A stretch of DNA of 43,686 nucleotides from the NCBI RefSeq assembly GCF_000374645.1, contig NZ_KB894821.1, positions 1-43,686 on the forward strand, in the 5' to 3' direction. A program made the position numbers and the translations under genes. Below the pieces are notes generated by a model. The model searched no databases and had not been told where the DNA came from. It saw nothing but the letters and a program-made list of their open reading frames with translations. The DNA is from Arhodomonas aquaeolei DSM 8974. GTDB lineage: Bacteria; Pseudomonadota; Gammaproteobacteria; Nitrococcales; Nitrococcaceae. Numbering within the stretch: position 1 is the stretch's first letter; each line of letters opens with the position of its first letter. This document shows positions 18,519-27,704 of this stretch, piece by piece.

Positions 18519-19448
18519 TCAGAAGGCCACGCGGTCGGCGCCCTTGAGCGCGAGCATCTCCCGGGCCTCCGCCGGTGTGGCGATCTCCAGGCCGAGCCCG
18601 TCGAGCACCTGGCGGATGCGCCCGACCTGGGCGGCGTTGGAGGGCGCGAGCACGCCACGGTCGAGGAACAGGTTGTCCTCCAGGCCCACGCGCACGTTGC
18701 CCCCCATGGCCGCGCCCATGCTCGCCAGCGGGAGCTGGTGTCGGCCCGCCCCCAGCACGGAGAAGCGGTAGTCGTCGCCGAACAGCCGGTCGGCGGTGCG
18801 TTTCATGTGTGCGAGCTGGTCCGGGTCCGCGCCGATGCCGCCGAGGATGCCGAGCACGAACTGCACGAACAGCGGCGGCCGCACCAGTCCCCGGTCGAGG
18901 AAATGGGCGAGGGTGAACAGGTGGCCGACGTCGTAGCACTCGAACTCGAAGCGCGTGCCGCAACCGTCGCCCAGCTCGGCGAGCAGGGTCTCGATGTCGG
19001 CGAAGGTGTTCTTGAACACGAAGTCGCGGCTGGCGTCGAGGAACGCCGGCTCCCAGTCGTAGCGCCAGTGGTCGTAGCGCGAGAGTGCCGGATAGAGGCC
19101 GAAATTCATGGTGCCCATGTTCAGCGAGGCCATCTCCGGCTGCGCGCGCAGCGCCGCCTGCATACGCTCGTGCACGGTCATGGGCATGCCGCCGCCGGTG
19201 GAGATGTTTACCACCGCGTCGGTGGCCGCGCGGATACGCGGGAGGAAGCGCATGAACACCCCGGGGTCCGGCGTGGGCCGGCCGTCCTCGGGGTTGCGGG
19301 CGTGGAGGTGGAGCACTGCCGCGCCGGCCTCGGCGGCGCCGATGGCCTGCTCGGCGATCTGCTCCGGGGTGATCGGCAGGTACTCGCTCATGGTCGGGGT
19401 GTGCACCGAGCCGGTCACCGCACAGGTGATGATGACCTTGCGTGTCAC
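18519..19448 (-). CDS. Beta-keto acid cleavage enzyme (BKACE, DUF849 family)
   Basis: A 309-residue TIM-barrel protein. It has KVIITCAVTGSVHTPTM at the N-terminus, zinc ligands His47 and His49 in VLHLHARNPEDGRP, NISTGGGMPMT, MASLNMGTMNFG, and the late GGNVRVGLEDNLFLDRG segment with the conserved Glu. BKACE proteins condense a beta-keto acid with acetyl-CoA to give acetoacetate plus a new CoA ester; Kce of lysine fermentation is the best-known member. The start is GTG with GGAGG upstream. It lies directly after the aminotransferase gene, which could supply a beta-keto acid from a beta-amino acid. The actual substrate is unknown. Confidence 0.9.
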   Translation of the reverse strand: MTRKVIITCAVTGSVHTPTMSEYLPITPEQIAEQAIGAAEAGAAVLHLHARNPEDGRPTPDPGVFMRFLPRIRAATDAVVNISTGGGMPMTVHERMQAALRAQPEMASLNMGTMNFGLYPALSRYDHWRYDWEPAFLDASRDFVFKNTFADIETLLAELGDGCGTRFEFECYDVGHLFTLAHFLDRGLVRPPLFVQFVLGILGGIGADPDQLAHMKRTADRLFGDDYRFSVLGAGRHQLPLASMGAAMGGNVRVGLEDNLFLDRGVLAPSNAAQVGRIRQVLDGLGLEIATPAEAREMLALKGADRVAF

Positions 19449-19521
19449 GACGCGCCTCCGTTGATTGTCTGTTCCAGGGGACGGGACGGTCCGCGGGACG
19501 CCGTGGCGGCGTCCCGCGGCG

Positions 19522-20880
19522 TTACAGCGGCGCCGCGAGCTCCGCTTCCAGCGCCGCGAGGGCGTCGCCGAGGGTCGCGGCGATCTCCTCGATGTGGGAC
19601 TCGTCGACGATCAGCGGCGGGCAGACCAGCACGTGGTCGCCGCTGTAGCCGCCGCGACTGCGGCGCCAGTAGATGATCAGGCCGCGCTCGTAGGCGAGCT
19701 CCACCAGGCGCGCGGCGGCCATGCGCTCCGGGGGCAGTACCGCCATGGTCTCGTGGTCGGCGACCAGCTCCATGGCCAGCAGCAGGCCCTTGCCACGGAC
19801 GTCGCCGATCATCGGGAAGCGCTCCGCCAGCCCGTCCAGCCGGGCGCGGAGCCGCTCGCCCATGCGCGCGGCATTGCCCACCAGGTCCCGGGATTCGATC
19901 TCGTCGAGCACCGCCAGCCCGGCGGCACAGGCGAGGGGGTTGCCGGCGTAGGTGTAGCCATGGATGAACCCGCCGGTGTCGAGCACCGGCTCGACCATCC
20001 AGCCCGGCGCGACCATGGCGCCGAGGGGCGCGTAGCCGGCGGCGAAGCCCTTGGACAGGGCGATCAGGTCGGGGGTCACGCCCCAGTGCTCGCCGGCGAG
20101 GAAGCGCCCGGTGCGCCCGGCGCCGGACATCACCTCGTCGTGGATGAGCAGCACGCCGTAGCGCTCGCAGATCTCGCGAATGCGCGGGTAGTAGCTGTCC
20201 GGGGCGACCAGGGCGCCGGTGGCGGCGCCGCCCACCGGCTCCATGATGAAGGCGAGCACCGTCTCCGGGCCCTGGCGCAGGATCTCCGCCTCCAGCATGT
20301 TGGCGTAGCGCAGCCCGCGCTGGTGCATGTCGAGCCCGTCCCGGTCCAGGTAGCAGGTGGGTGCCGGGATCTTGGGCATCTCGTGCATCATCGGCGAGAA
20401 CGGCGCGCTCATGGGGGCGTAGCCGGTCACCGCCAGCGCCCCGAGGGTGGCGCCGTGGTAGCTCGGAAACCGGGAGATGACCTTGTATCGGCTGGCCTGG
20501 CCGGTGGCGACGGCATACTGGCGCGCCAGCTTCATGCAGCTCTCCACGGCCTCCGAGCCGCCGGAGACGAAGAAAACCCGGTCCATTTCCGGGGGCATGG
20601 CCGCCGCGGTGCGGGCGGCGAGCCGCTCGGCGGGTTCGTTCTCGAAGTGCAGCCGGTAGGCGAAGGTCGCGCGGGCCATCTGGGCCTGCATCGCCTCCAG
20701 CACCCGGGGGTTGGAGTGGCCGATGTTGCTGACCATCGCCCCGGAGGAGCCGTCCAGGTAGCGCCGGCCGTCGGTGTCCCACAGGTACACGCCCTCGGCC
20801 CGGTCGATCAGCGGGCGGCGCTGGCGGGACTGGTAGAACAGGTGGGATGGTGGTCGTTCGTCGCCGGCGGATGCGCTCAT
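19522..20880 (-). CDS. Class III PLP-dependent aminotransferase
   Basis: A 452-residue fold-type I omega-aminotransferase. Visible are the substrate-side segment YLDGSSGAMVSNIGHSNPRV, phosphate-binding GSEAVE (108-113), Tyr-His of FPSYHGAT that stacks on PLP, Asp248 in LLIHDEV, Lys277 (Schiff base) in IALSKGFAAGY, and GYTYAGNPLACAAG. Family members move amino groups from terminal amines or beta-amino acids to pyruvate or 2-oxoglutarate in the cytosol. Position between a polyamine-type importer and BKACE suggests deamination of the imported amine, with a beta-keto acid as product. Substrate assignment is inference. Confidence 0.9.
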   Translation of the reverse strand: MSASAGDERPPSHLFYQSRQRRPLIDRAEGVYLWDTDGRRYLDGSSGAMVSNIGHSNPRVLEAMQAQMARATFAYRLHFENEPAERLAARTAAAMPPEMDRVFFVSGGSEAVESCMKLARQYAVATGQASRYKVISRFPSYHGATLGALAVTGYAPMSAPFSPMMHEMPKIPAPTCYLDRDGLDMHQRGLRYANMLEAEILRQGPETVLAFIMEPVGGAATGALVAPDSYYPRIREICERYGVLLIHDEVMSGAGRTGRFLAGEHWGVTPDLIALSKGFAAGYAPLGAMVAPGWMVEPVLDTGGFIHGYTYAGNPLACAAGLAVLDEIESRDLVGNAARMGERLRARLDGLAERFPMIGDVRGKGLLLAMELVADHETMAVLPPERMAAARLVELAYERGLIIYWRRSRGGYSGDHVLVCPPLIVDESHIEEIAATLGDALAALEAELAAPL

Positions 20881-20912
20881 GGTCGTTCCCTTCGCTTGCC
20901 TGTCGGTGGCGG

Positions 20913-22013
20913 TCAGTCGCCGTGGCCGTGGAGTATCACGCAGTCGTCGCCGCGCACGCGGACCTGCACCGTCGCGCCCTCGGCGAAGGGGCGGCGGTCG
21001 ATGGCGTTGATCGCCTGCAGCTGCATCCCGGCGACGCTGAGGAAATAACGGGCCAGCTGGCCCTGGTAGTCGACGGTGTCCACCCGGGCGTTGAGCAGGG
21101 TGTCGCCGTCGCGGTGCTCGTGGCCGTCGCCGAGGCGCAGGCGCTCGGCGCGGAGCACCAGCCGCACCGGTGCGCCGGTCTCCAGCGGCCCGGCGTTTCC
21201 GGCGGCGGTGAGGATCTCCATGCCCGTGTCCTCGAGGGCGACGCGGTAGTAGTCGCCCTCGCGGCCGCGCACCCGTGCCGGCAGGATGTTCGAGTGGCCG
21301 AGGAAGTCGGCGACGAAGGCGGTGGCCGGTTCGTTGTAGACCGCCTCCGGCGTGCCCTCCTGCTCGATCACACCGTGGTTCATGACCACGACCTTGTCGG
21401 ACATGGCCAGCGCCTCGGACTGGTCGTGGGTGACGAAGATCGTGGCGATGCCGAGCTCGCGCTGGATGCGCTTGAGCTCGATACGCATCTCCTCGCGCAG
21501 GTTCGCGTCCAGCGCCGACAGCGGCTCGTCGAGCAGCAGCACGTCCGGCTCGAAGACGATGGCGCGGGCGAGGGCGATGCGCTGTTGCTGGCCGCCGGAA
21601 AGCTGGATGGGCAACCGCTCCTCGACGTCGGGCAGGCGCACCAGCGCCAGGGCCTCGCGCACCCGCCGGGTGACCTCCGAGCGCGATACCCGGCGGTACT
21701 TAAGGCCGAAGGCGACGTTGTCGAAGATCGACTTGTGGGGGAACAGCGCGTAGTTCTGGAACACCAGTCCGAGGTTGCGCCGGTGGATGGGCACGTCGTT
21801 GATGCGCCGGCCCTTGACCAGGATATCCCCCTCGCTGGGGTCCAGCAGGCCCGCGATCATCCGCAGTGTCGTGGTCTTGCCGCAGCCCGAGGGCCCGAGG
21901 AAGGTCACGAAGCTGCCCTCGGGTACGTCCAGGTCCGCGCGGCGCAGGGCCACGAAGTCGTCGAAGCGCTTGACCACGCCGCGCAGCTCCACGGCATTGC
22001 CGTTGTCCGCCAT
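20913..22013 (-). CDS. Polyamine-type ABC transporter ATP-binding protein
   Basis: A 366-residue PotA/PotG-like ATPase. Walker A is GPSGCGKTT (40-48), the Q-loop VFQNYALFPH, the signature LSGGQQQRIALARA, Walker B VLLLDEPLSALD, and the switch His in VTHDQSEALAM. A TOBE regulatory domain follows from about 270 (GAPVRLVLRAERLRL). It powers uptake through the two permeases encoded upstream. It lies 47 bases after the binding-protein gene, past a strong hairpin, and 32 bases before the aminotransferase. Confidence 0.92.
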   Translation of the reverse strand: MADNGNAVELRGVVKRFDDFVALRRADLDVPEGSFVTFLGPSGCGKTTTLRMIAGLLDPSEGDILVKGRRINDVPIHRRNLGLVFQNYALFPHKSIFDNVAFGLKYRRVSRSEVTRRVREALALVRLPDVEERLPIQLSGGQQQRIALARAIVFEPDVLLLDEPLSALDANLREEMRIELKRIQRELGIATIFVTHDQSEALAMSDKVVVMNHGVIEQEGTPEAVYNEPATAFVADFLGHSNILPARVRGREGDYYRVALEDTGMEILTAAGNAGPLETGAPVRLVLRAERLRLGDGHEHRDGDTLLNARVDTVDYQGQLARYFLSVAGMQLQAINAIDRRPFAEGATVQVRVRGDDCVILHGHGD

Positions 22014-22031
22014 GCTCTACTCCCGTCGTCG

Positions 22032-22054
22032 GGCGGGGGCGCGCTGCCCCCGCC
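22032..22054 (-). terminator. Strong intra-operon hairpin after the binding-protein gene
   Basis: GGCGGGGGC (22032-22040) and GCCCCCGCC (22046-22054) form a perfect 9-bp stem with a GCGCT loop in the 47-base gap between the binding-protein and ATPase genes. No T-run follows. Such stems usually protect the upstream message and allow more binding protein than ATPase to be made. Confidence 0.5.
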
Positions 22055-22060
22055 AACCGC

Positions 22061-23215
22061 TCAGTAGCCGCGCTGGACGCGGCCGAAGGTCTTCGACCAC
22101 TGGCCCTCGTGGTCATTCCAGTAGGCCGGATCGAAGAAGTTCAGCGACGCCAGCGTCCCGCTGGGATCGAACGCCGGCAGGGTCGGCACCTTCTCGCCGA
22201 GGTCGACCTTCTTCGGGTTCAGTGCCGGCGGGTAGTTCTGGCCCTCGGCGACGGCGATGGCGACCTCGGGCTCGAGCATGAAGTTGAGCAGCTCCTCGCA
22301 GGCGGCCATGGGGCTGCCCTTGATCACGAACAGGCACTCCTGCCAGGCGAGCCCGCCGGGCGGGTCGAGGTAGCCGATGTCGTGGCCCTGGTCCTGCAGT
22401 GCGCGGATGCGCCCGGACCAGCCCTCGGTGACGTAGATCTCCTCCTCGCCGAGCAGGCTCATGAGCTCGGCGCCGGAGCTCCAGTACTTGAGCGCGAGGT
22501 CGCGGTGCTGGCGCACCGCGTCCCAGACCGCGTCCATGTCCTCGATGTCGTTGGGGTCCTGGCCGGTCTGCAGGGCGGCGTACCAGATGCGCGTCTTCCA
22601 CTCGCTCCAGCCGCCGATCTTGTCCTTGAAGCGCTCGTCGATGAGCAGCTTCGCACCCTTATCCCTGGCTTCCTCGTCGCTGACGTACTTGCGGTTGTAG
22701 GCGATGCCGGTGGTGCCGTAGTCGTAGGGCACCGCCGAGAGGCGGCCGTCGGTGATCCGGCGGAAGGGCTTCTGCAGCGTCTCGATGACCAGCTTCAGGT
22801 TCGGGATGTTGTCCTCGTCGAGGGTGGTCGACAGGCCGAGGCCGTCGTAGCGGGCGTAGTCGAACACGCCGGAGAGGTGGGCAATGTTGAACTCCCCGGG
22901 CTGGCTGGCGCGGACCCGTGCGAGGTACTCGTCGGCGCCGCCGAAGGTGCCGTCCACCACCTCGATGCCGGTGGCCTTGGTGTAGGGCTTGAAGGCGTAC
23001 TCGCGGAATGCCTCCGAGACCACGCCGCCCCAGCCGTCGAAGCGGACCTGCTCGACCGCCGCCTTCGCCTCGCGGGGCGTGAGCAGGCCGAACGGTCCGC
23101 CGGCGAGGCCGGCGGCCATGCCGGCGAGGCCGAGCATCTTCAGGAAGGTGCGGCGGTCGATGTCCCCGTCGCGGTATCGCGCCAGCAGGCGCTCGTAACG
23201 TGTGCTCTCGTCCAT
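22061..23215 (-). CDS. Periplasmic substrate-binding protein, PotD/PotF-like (Tat signal)
   Basis: A 384-residue family 1 extracellular solute-binding protein. The N-terminus has the twin arginines 21-22 in IDRRTFLKMLGLAGM, then a hydrophobic stretch ending near Ala50 (PREAKA), so export through the Tat system is likely. The mature part has VRFDGWGGVVSEAFREYAFK and ends with ALNPKKVDLGEK and FFDPAYWNDHEGQW, as in putrescine/spermidine-type binding proteins. It delivers substrate to the two permeases encoded just upstream. Polyamine, amino-acid or related amine substrates are all possible. Confidence 0.9.
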   Translation of the reverse strand: MDESTRYERLLARYRDGDIDRRTFLKMLGLAGMAAGLAGGPFGLLTPREAKAAVEQVRFDGWGGVVSEAFREYAFKPYTKATGIEVVDGTFGGADEYLARVRASQPGEFNIAHLSGVFDYARYDGLGLSTTLDEDNIPNLKLVIETLQKPFRRITDGRLSAVPYDYGTTGIAYNRKYVSDEEARDKGAKLLIDERFKDKIGGWSEWKTRIWYAALQTGQDPNDIEDMDAVWDAVRQHRDLALKYWSSGAELMSLLGEEEIYVTEGWSGRIRALQDQGHDIGYLDPPGGLAWQECLFVIKGSPMAACEELLNFMLEPEVAIAVAEGQNYPPALNPKKVDLGEKVPTLPAFDPSGTLASLNFFDPAYWNDHEGQWSKTFGRVQRGY

Positions 23216-23264
23216 CTCGCTGTCTCCTCTCGTGGGATGCGTGGCGGTGGTTGCCGTGGCGCGC

Positions 23265-24068
23265 TCAACGCCCGCGCATACGGGCGGCGAGCCGCCGTGC
23301 GAGTGCGGCGCCGGTCAGGGGCAGGGCGACAGTGATCAGCACCATCACCGTGCCCAGGGCGTTGATCTCGGGGCTGATGGAGTTGCGCAGCATCGCGAAG
23401 ATCTGCGTCGGCACGGTCTCCACGCCCCCGGGCTTCCAGAACAGCGTGCCGGTGATGTCGTCGAAGGAGATCGTGAAGCTGAACAGCATCCCGGCGAGTA
23501 CCGCCGGCAGCATCAGCGGCAGCGTGACCTCGCGGAAGGTCTGCAGCGGGTTCGCGCCGAGGCTGCGGGCGGCGTCCTCGTATTCCCGGCGGATGCCCAC
23601 CAGCCGCGCCTGTACCACCAGCACCACGAAGGGCAGGGTGAAGATCACGTGGCCGGCGAGCAGCAGCGGGAAGCTCTTGGGCACCGAGAGGAACTGCAGG
23701 AACAGCAGCAGGGCGACCGCGAGCACCACTTCCGGCACCAGGATCGGTGCCACCAGCGCGGTGGAGACCAGACGCTTGCCGGGGAAGTCATAGCGCACCA
23801 TCGCCATCGAGGCGAGCACGCCGATGGTGGTGGAGATCATGCTGGTGAGCGCGCCGAGCACCAGCGATGTCTGGAACGCGCGGACAATGGCGTCGTTGTG
23901 CCACAGCTCCACGAACCAGCGCAGCGACAGGCCCTCCATGGGGAAGCTGCCGAACTGGCTCGAGTTGAACGACAGCAGCATCACCACCGCCACCGGCGCG
24001 AACATGAACAGGCACACCACGATCGTGGCGAGACGGATCGTCGACCAGCCGAGGCCCGTGTCCTTCAT
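23265..24068 (-). CDS. ABC transporter permease, PotC-like
   Basis: A 267-residue inner-membrane protein with six hydrophobic helices. The EAA loop that contacts the ATPase reads EYEDAARSLGANPLQTFREV, followed by TLPLMLPAVLAGMLFSF. The segment FSFTISFDDITGTLF is typical of PotC/YdcV proteins. It is the second permease of the importer, starting 9 bases after the first, with GGGAGG before its ATG. Confidence 0.92.
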   Translation of the reverse strand: MKDTGLGWSTIRLATIVVCLFMFAPVAVVMLLSFNSSQFGSFPMEGLSLRWFVELWHNDAIVRAFQTSLVLGALTSMISTTIGVLASMAMVRYDFPGKRLVSTALVAPILVPEVVLAVALLLFLQFLSVPKSFPLLLAGHVIFTLPFVVLVVQARLVGIRREYEDAARSLGANPLQTFREVTLPLMLPAVLAGMLFSFTISFDDITGTLFWKPGGVETVPTQIFAMLRNSISPEINALGTVMVLITVALPLTGAALARRLAARMRGR

Positions 24069-24077
24069 CGTGCCTCC

Positions 24078-24947
24078 CTATCGAAAGCTCTTCGCGATCT
24101 GGTCGATGCCCAGATAGCGGGTATAGATGGCCACGAGCCCGCCGAGCAGGGCGAGCAGTACCAGCGACAGCGCCGAGCCCAGCGGCCAGTTGAGCTGGGT
24201 GATGATGGCCTCGTAGACGAGGTTGGCGAACATCGCGTCGGTGGGGCCGCCGAGGATCATCGGGGTGATGTAGGTGCCCGCCCCGAGCACGAAGCACAGC
24301 AGGCAGCCGGCGGCGAGTCCGGGCAGCGACAGCGGCAGGGTGACCTCGCGGAACGCCTGCCAGCCGGTGCAGCCCAGGGACTTGGCGGCGTCGGTGAGGC
24401 TGCGGTCGATCCCGTCCAGGCTCACGTAGATGTTGAGGATCATGAATGGCAGCAGGAAGTGCACCAGCCCGAGGATCACGCTGGGCTCGTTGTAGAGCAT
24501 CTGCAGCGGCTCATCGATGATCCCGAGCCACTGCAGCAGCGCGTTCACTGCGCCGGAGACGCCGAGGATGCTGATCCACGACATCGTGCGGATGATGTAG
24601 CTGATCCAGAACGGCAGCATCAGCAGCAGCAGGAGGTAGGCGCGGTGGCGGAAGCGGGTGTAGGCGATGAAGTAGGCCGGCATGTAGCCGAGCAGGGCGC
24701 ACACCAGCGTGGAGATGCCGGCGATGCGCAGGGTCTGGCCGAGGATGTCGCGGTAGAACGGGTCGGTGAGGACCTCGCGCCAGTTGTCCAGGTAGAAGCC
24801 CGCCTGCTCGGCGCCGGTGCCGGTTCGCAGCCAGAACGAGTAGACCACGATGAAGCACGCCGGGATCACCAGCAGCAGCGTGACCGCGGTCAGCGCGGGC
24901 GTCAGCAGCACCCACGGACGGCGGTCCCCGCGCGCCGTCGCCGTCAT
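24078..24947 (-). CDS. ABC transporter permease, PotB-like
   Basis: A 289-residue inner-membrane protein with six helices. It has the PotB/PotH hallmark LPFWISYIIRTMSWISILG and the EAA loop SLTDAAKSLGCTGWQAFREV. The ATG at 24947 follows AGGAGGAGG, so the 22-residue longer reading is rejected. It is the first gene of the importer operon and diverges from the LysR gene across 167 bases. Confidence 0.92.
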   Translation of the reverse strand: MTATARGDRRPWVLLTPALTAVTLLLVIPACFIVVYSFWLRTGTGAEQAGFYLDNWREVLTDPFYRDILGQTLRIAGISTLVCALLGYMPAYFIAYTRFRHRAYLLLLLMLPFWISYIIRTMSWISILGVSGAVNALLQWLGIIDEPLQMLYNEPSVILGLVHFLLPFMILNIYVSLDGIDRSLTDAAKSLGCTGWQAFREVTLPLSLPGLAAGCLLCFVLGAGTYITPMILGGPTDAMFANLVYEAIITQLNWPLGSALSLVLLALLGGLVAIYTRYLGIDQIAKSFR

Positions 24948-25036
24948 GTGTCCTCCTCCTCTGGGGCGGGCCGTTGTCGTGTATGGATGGGCGCCCGCAC
25001 CGCGGTGGTTCATTTCAGTTAAGTAAGGGCTCTGGC

Positions 25037-25047
25037 ATTTCGCAAAT
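25037..25047. promoter_or_regulatory. Possible LysR-type binding palindrome
   Basis: ATTTCGCAAAT is a short dyad (ATTT-CGC-AAAT) inside the 167-base divergent region between the importer operon and the LysR gene. LysR proteins favour such T-N11-A type dyads. No clear -35/-10 pair stands out. Confidence 0.3.
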
Positions 25048-25114
25048 AGATAATGGGAATGCAGCGCATAGCCGTGTGCTATGTTCAGGGGGCGACGACG
25101 CCCTTGGAGGCAGC

Positions 25115-26107
25115 GTGACCGGCACCGACGACCCCAGACAGCCGCTGCGGCGCAACTTCGACTGGAACCTGCTCTACACTTTCCTGGTGATCGTGCAGGA
25201 GGGTTCCATCACCCGCGCGGCGGAGCGCCTGCTCTTTCGCCAGCCGACGGTGAGCAACGCCCTGCGCCGGCTCGAGGAGCAGCTCGGCAAGCGTCTGGTC
25301 GATCGTGGTCCCGGGCGTTTCGAGCTCACCGAGCACGGCAGCGTGCTCTACCGGGAGTGCCAGGAGATCTGCGGCTCCATCGGGCGGCTGCGCCAGCTCC
25401 TGGATGACGACGGTGCCGAGCTCACCGGCCACCTCACCATCCACATGGCGAGTCACGTGGCGTTTCCACCCCTGGACGACACGCTGGCGGCGTTTCACGC
25501 CCACTTCCCCCGCGTGACCCTGGACATCGAGATCGGCACGTCCAGCAACGTCACCCAGGCGGTGCTCGCCAAGGAGGCGACCCTGGGGATCTGCCTGGTG
25601 CACGAGAAGCACCCGCGGCTGGACTACGAGCTCCTTTACCGCGAGCACTTCGGTTTCTTCTGCGGTCCGCGCCACCGGCTGTTCCAGCGCCGCGGGCTGC
25701 ACCTGGAGGACCTGGGCGGCGAGACCTTCGTGTCGTTCCGCACGGACCAGCTCACCGACGCCCTGCGGCCGGTGGCGATGCTGCGTGCGCAGCTCCCGGT
25801 GCAGGGGCCCACGGTGGGGACGTCGTCCAACCTGGAGGAGGTGCGGCGGATGATCGTCGCGGGGCTCGGCATCGGCCCACTGCCGATCCACGTTGTCGAC
25901 CGGGAGGTGCGCGACGGTGTGCTCTGGCAGCTCCCGCCGTACGACGAGCCGCCGGCGGTGGACATCTACGTCGTCACCAACCCGCGCTCACGCCTCGGCC
26001 GTGCCGAGCGGCTGTTCCTGGAGTTGCTGATCGCCCGTGCCGGCGTGCACGAGCAGGGGGCGCTGGAGCTGCCGGGCAACCGCCGGCTGCCGCCCCGGAC
26101 GGGGTAG
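25115..26107 (+). CDS. LysR family transcriptional regulator
   Basis: A 330-residue protein. The HTH is at about 18-75 (NLLYTFLVIVQEGSITRAAE, then FRQPTVSNALRRLEEQLGKR), and the effector domain starts near 105 (GHLTIHMASHVAFPP). The GTG at 25115 has GGAGG at 25106-25110; the 47 codons upstream are non-coding in character. It diverges from the polyamine-type importer/aminotransferase/BKACE operon and is its probable regulator, perhaps with the imported amine or the keto acid as inducer. The C-terminus is somewhat longer than usual. Confidence 0.88.
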   Translation: MTGTDDPRQPLRRNFDWNLLYTFLVIVQEGSITRAAERLLFRQPTVSNALRRLEEQLGKRLVDRGPGRFELTEHGSVLYRECQEICGSIGRLRQLLDDDGAELTGHLTIHMASHVAFPPLDDTLAAFHAHFPRVTLDIEIGTSSNVTQAVLAKEATLGICLVHEKHPRLDYELLYREHFGFFCGPRHRLFQRRGLHLEDLGGETFVSFRTDQLTDALRPVAMLRAQLPVQGPTVGTSSNLEEVRRMIVAGLGIGPLPIHVVDREVRDGVLWQLPPYDEPPAVDIYVVTNPRSRLGRAERLFLELLIARAGVHEQGALELPGNRRLPPRTG

Positions 26108-26129
26108 GGGCTGGGAATCGGAGTGGCAG

Positions 26130-26159
26130 GGCCGCGGCCCGCCGGGGGAGGCCGCGGCC
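26130..26159. terminator. Bidirectional GC hairpin between convergent genes
   Basis: GGCCGCGGCC occurs at 26130-26139 and 26150-26159 and can form a 10-bp stem with a 10-base loop. TTT follows on the plus strand at 26162-26164. It lies between the converging LysR and PfpI-like genes. Confidence 0.5.
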
Positions 26160-26167
26160 GGTTTCAG

Positions 26168-26752
26168 TTACTCGTGGCTGATGCGGGTGCCCAGCACGGC
26201 GAGGAACTGCGCGATCCAGGCCGGGTGGGCCGGCCAGGCCGGGGCGGTCACGAGGTGGCCGTCGGTCACCGCGTCCGTGACCTCGATCTCCGCGTACTCG
26301 CCGCCGCCGAGGCGCACTTCCGGCGCGCAGGCGGGATAGGCGGAGATCCGCCGGCCGCGGCCGACACCGGCCGCCGCCAGGATCTGCGCGGCATGGCAGA
26401 TCGCGGCGATGGGCTTGCCCGTCTCGTCGAAGTGGCGCACCGCGGCGAGGACCCGCTCGTCGAGGCGCAGGTACTCCGGCGCCCGTCCGCCGGGCAGGCA
26501 CAGGGCGTCGTAGTCCGCCGGGTCGACGGCGTCGAAATCGGTGTTGAGCGCGAAGTTGTGGCCGGGTTTCTCGGAGTAGGTCTGGTCGCCCTCGAAGTCG
26601 TGGATCGCCGTGCGCACGCTCTCGCCGGCGCGCTTGCCCGGACACACGGCGTCGACCGTGTGTCCCACGGCCTGGAGTGCCTGGAAGGGCACCATGATCT
26701 CGTAGTCCTCGCCGAAGTCGCCGACGATCATCAGGATCCTGCGTCCGCTCAT
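26168..26752 (-). CDS. DJ-1/PfpI family protein
   Basis: A 194-residue protein of the class I glutamine-amidotransferase-like DJ-1/PfpI family. Motifs are [20 protein letters not shown] with a conserved acidic residue, [14 protein letters not shown], and the nucleophile elbow AAICHAAQ with Cys119-His120. Relatives act as glyoxalases (methylglyoxal to lactate), chaperones or proteases; which applies here cannot be read. It lies 34 bases after hexR on the same strand and may be the last gene of the zwf-pgl-hexR unit. A methylglyoxal link is interesting given the MGS-like gene in the divergent ED operon. Confidence 0.85.
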   Translation of the reverse strand: MSGRRILMIVGDFGEDYEIMVPFQALQAVGHTVDAVCPGKRAGESVRTAIHDFEGDQTYSEKPGHNFALNTDFDAVDPADYDALCLPGGRAPEYLRLDERVLAAVRHFDETGKPIAAICHAAQILAAAGVGRGRRISAYPACAPEVRLGGGEYAEIEVTDAVTDGHLVTAPAWPAHPAWIAQFLAVLGTRISHE

Positions 26753-26786
26753 GACGGTCTCTCCCTTGCTGCCAGAGGTTATGGGA

Positions 26787-27704
26787 TCACTGTCCGGTAT
26801 CGGCGGCGGCCGTGTCGCGGTCGCTGCCGCCCCGTGCCGCCGTCAGACTGCGCTTGGTGCGACGCAGCCGTTCCAGCGCCTCGTCGCCGCCGGCGACGGC
26901 AAGTCCGGCGGCGAGGACGTCGAGGATGGCGAGGTGGACCAGCCGCGACATCATCGGGGTGTAGAGATCGGTGTCCTCGTCGGCCTCCGCCCCGAGAACG
27001 ACGCTGCATTGCGCCGCCAGCGGCGAATCCGCGGCGGTGACGCCGATCACCGCGGCGCCGTTGCCCCGTGCCCGGGCCACGCTCTCCACGATGTCACGAC
27101 TGCGTCCGGTGTGCGATATCGCCACGACCACCGCGTCCGCCGGGACGATGGCCGCGGCCATGCCGTGGACGTGGGGGTCGGTATAGGCCACCACCGGGAT
27201 ACCGAGGCGGAAGAGCTTGTGCTGCGCGTCCGCGGCGACGACGCCGGAGGCGCCCTGGCCGTAGAGCTCGATGCGGCTCGCGCCGGCGAGCAGGGCCACG
27301 GCGGCCTCGATGCGTGCGGTGTCGAGGCTGCGGCGTGCCTGCAGCAGGGTCGCCACGGAGCGGTCCATGACCTTCGCGGTCAGGGATGCGATATCGTCGT
27401 CCCGCTCGATACCGCTGATCATGCAGGCGTCGCCGCCGGCGGCGTCGCGGGCCAGGGCCAGACGGAACTGCTGGAACCCGCTGTGGCCCAGCGCCCGGCA
27501 GAAACGCACGACCGTGGGCTCGCTCACGCCGGCCCGGGCCGCGAGTGCCGCGATTGGCGCCTCGGGCACCGCGCCGGGGTCGGCGAGCACGCATTCCGCG
27601 ACCTTACGCTCGGAGCGGCGCAGGCCCGGCAGGGCGGCGCGGATCCCGGCGATCACGGAACGGGCCCCGGTGGCGGCGATCTCGTCCGGGTGCGGCGTGC
27701 TCAT
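26787..27704 (-). CDS. hexR: HexR-type RpiR family regulator of sugar catabolism
   Basis: A 305-residue RpiR-family protein. The HTH domain is at about 20-85 ([20 protein letters not shown], then [20 protein letters not shown]). The SIS sugar-phosphate domain is at about 130-265 ([37 protein letters not shown]). HexR represses ED and zwf genes and is released by KDPG. Its identity rests on three things: the RpiR fold, its place in the zwf-pgl operon, and two HexR-consensus operators between zwf and edd. The ATG overlaps the pgl stop (ATGA), so it is co-translated and likely autoregulated. Confidence 0.88.
   Translation of the reverse strand: MSTPHPDEIAATGARSVIAGIRAALPGLRRSERKVAECVLADPGAVPEAPIAALAARAGVSEPTVVRFCRALGHSGFQQFRLALARDAAGGDACMISGIERDDDIASLTAKVMDRSVATLLQARRSLDTARIEAAVALLAGASRIELYGQGASGVVAADAQHKLFRLGIPVVAYTDPHVHGMAAAIVPADAVVVAISHTGRSRDIVESVARARGNGAAVIGVTAADSPLAAQCSVVLGAEADEDTDLYTPMMSRLVHLAILDVLAAGLAVAGGDEALERLRRTKRSLTAARGGSDRDTAAADTGQ

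Noticed and set aside
23202-25022. Plus-strand open frame of about 606 codons opposite the two permeases
   Set aside because: The translation is repetitive Gln/His/Arg/Glu-rich antisense of membrane-protein genes, with no start signal.
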